Source: an uncultured Desulfovibrio sp. (GTDB lineage: Bacteria; Desulfobacterota; Desulfovibrionia; Desulfovibrionales; Desulfovibrionaceae). From it: 5,673 nucleotides of DNA. A model generated the notes under the pieces. The model did not search any database and was not told where the DNA came from. It saw only the letters and a list, made by a program, of their open reading frames with translations. Location: NCBI GenBank assembly GCA_900541395.1, contig UQJT01000078.1, positions 1 to 5,673 on the forward strand, in the 5' to 3' direction. This document shows positions 4,659 through 5,673 of the stretch, in pieces. The first letter of the stretch is position 1; each line of letters begins with the position of its first letter. Both the position numbers and the translations under genes were made by a program.

Positions 4659-5673
4659 ATGCCCAAAGTGCCTCAGTATCAGGAATCGCAAGGCTTCGGG
4701 ACCATGCCCGGCGTCCGCTTCGCCGTGGACGGCCGCGCCCTGTCCTCGGCTTTGGGCGGGGAGACCTGGGACGCCGTAAGCCGGGCCGGGGAACGGATGC
4801 GGGCCGTGGGCGGGCAGGCGGGCGGCGTCGCCCTGGACGAAATGCGTCGGCATAACGAAGCCGTGGCTATGGCTCGTCTGACCACGGCCGAATCCGCCAT
4901 TCTGGACATGCAGGCCGAGCAGGAGCGACGCAACGGAGCCGACGCCCTCAGCGACGAAAACGGAACAAACGCGGGCGTGCTCGATTCGTTGCGGACCGGC
5001 TTGTCCGCGTTGCGGACCACGCTGACCCGCGACCTGAACCCGGCCCAGAGGCATTTGTTCGACCTGGGGTTCCGCGGTCGGGAGCAGGGCGTGATGCGTT
5101 GGGGCGCGACCCATGAGGCGCGACAGCGGGAAGCGTGGCAGACCGGCGCCGAGGACGACTTGCTGTCCGCGCAGGCGCGGCGCGCCCTGGAGCGTTGCGG
5201 GGAACTCGACCAGGTGGATGCGGCCCTGGGCAACACGCTGTTTGCCGTGGAGCGCCGGGGCCGACGCCTGGGGCTGACCCCGGAAGAGATGGAGGCGCAA
5301 CGGACGGAGGCTTCGCGCACGCTTCTGCTGCCGGTGTTTCAAACCCTGATCGCCAGGGGCGAACTGGACCAGGCTCAAGCCTGTCTCCAGCGTTTCGGGG
5401 GCGAGCTGGGGGACGAAAACGCGGCCCGGGTGCAAGCCCGCATCCAATCCCGCGCCCATGCCCGGACCGAGGCCCTGGCGGCCGGGGCCGAGGCGGATCG
5501 GAACAGGGCCGAAGCCGAGGCGGCAAGGACTTCCGTCCGGGAAGAGGTGGCGAACATTCTGGTCGACGTGGCGGATTTTCCCGGCCCGGAGGCTCAGAAA
5601 CGGGCGGCCCTGGCCCGGGCGGACGCCCTGGCCGACCCCGCGACGCGGGATGCGGCGCGGGCGGAGATCGCGC
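4659..5673 (+). CDS. Probable internal virion / DNA-ejection protein (N-terminal part)
   Basis: The frame is open from ATG 4659 to the end of the window: 338 complete codons, no stop, C-terminus missing. AAAGGAG (4646-4652) lies 6 bases before the start. The opening MPKVPQYQ followed by a Gly-rich stretch (GFGTMPGVRF at 12-21) and a long helical body is typical of internal virion and ejection-type proteins encoded after the portal in podoviruses. From about residue 36 the sequence is almost entirely alpha-helical and charged. Repeat-like helical pairs appear at 167-190 and 220-247, including LIARGELDQAQACLQRFG (230-247), a pattern common in such proteins. Coiled-coil-like, Ala/Glu/Arg-rich sequence fills 255-296. 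No lytic transglycosylase or protease motif is visible so far; one could lie in the missing part. Position after the portal supports a role in the virion, probably ejected with the DNA. A tail-associated protein is the alternative. Confidence 0.8.
   Translation, partial: MPKVPQYQESQGFGTMPGVRFAVDGRALSSALGGETWDAVSRAGERMRAVGGQAGGVALDEMRRHNEAVAMARLTTAESAILDMQAEQERRNGADALSDENGTNAGVLDSLRTGLSALRTTLTRDLNPAQRHLFDLGFRGREQGVMRWGATHEARQREAWQTGAEDDLLSAQARRALERCGELDQVDAALGNTLFAVERRGRRLGLTPEEMEAQRTEASRTLLLPVFQTLIARGELDQAQACLQRFGGELGDENAARVQARIQSRAHARTEALAAGAEADRNRAEAEAARTSVREEVANILVDVADFPGPEAQKRAALARADALADPATRDAARAEIA

Noticed and set aside
4644..5459. 271-codon minus-strand frame opposite the ejection-type gene
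   Set aside because: The plus strand here has an uninterrupted frame with a strong ribosome site and consistent helical composition. The minus frame is its shadow.

Overview
The window is part of the virion-structure (head) module of a short-tailed, podovirus-like phage or prophage. Nearly all of it is coding. GC is high: hand counts give 36/60 in the capsid gene at 361-420 and 45/60 in the portal gene at 3061-3120. The host is therefore probably a high-GC Gram-negative. The style of the proteins reminds me of Desulfovibrionaceae prophages, but that is a weak impression. No integrase, tRNA or att site is present, so free phage and prophage cannot be told apart.

Layout: 1-43 may be the tail of an upstream gene. 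44-309 is a non-coding leader dense in perfect hairpins. 310-1329 encodes the major capsid protein (BPP-1 Bbp17-like, HK97 fold expected). 1335-1730 on the minus strand encodes a small four-helix membrane protein with its own near-consensus sigma70-type promoter. 1800-2306 on the plus strand encodes an unrecognised 168-residue protein, followed by a good intrinsic terminator at 2361-2381. 2447-2827 encodes a Bbp16-family capsid cement protein. 2877-4541 encodes the portal (head-to-tail connecting protein). 4542-4658 is a structured spacer. A long helical protein starts at 4659 and leaves the window at 5673; it is probably an internal virion or DNA-ejection protein.

How it works together: capsid protein, cement protein and portal build the head, and the last protein is likely packed in it or delivered with the DNA. 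The two genes between capsid and cement look like an inserted accessory (moron) cassette. They diverge from a 69-bp intergenic region, carry their own promoter and terminator, are locally AT-richer, and split two genes whose products work together in BPP-1-like heads. Transcripts from the minus-strand promoter would run antisense into the capsid gene.

The most unusual non-coding signal is a 44-nt element present twice (228-271 and 4544-4587, 41/44 identical). It lies just upstream of the capsid gene and just upstream of the ejection-type gene, and has conserved hairpin potential. A second repeated element, a 15-nt hairpin with a GGA loop, occurs twice in the leader.
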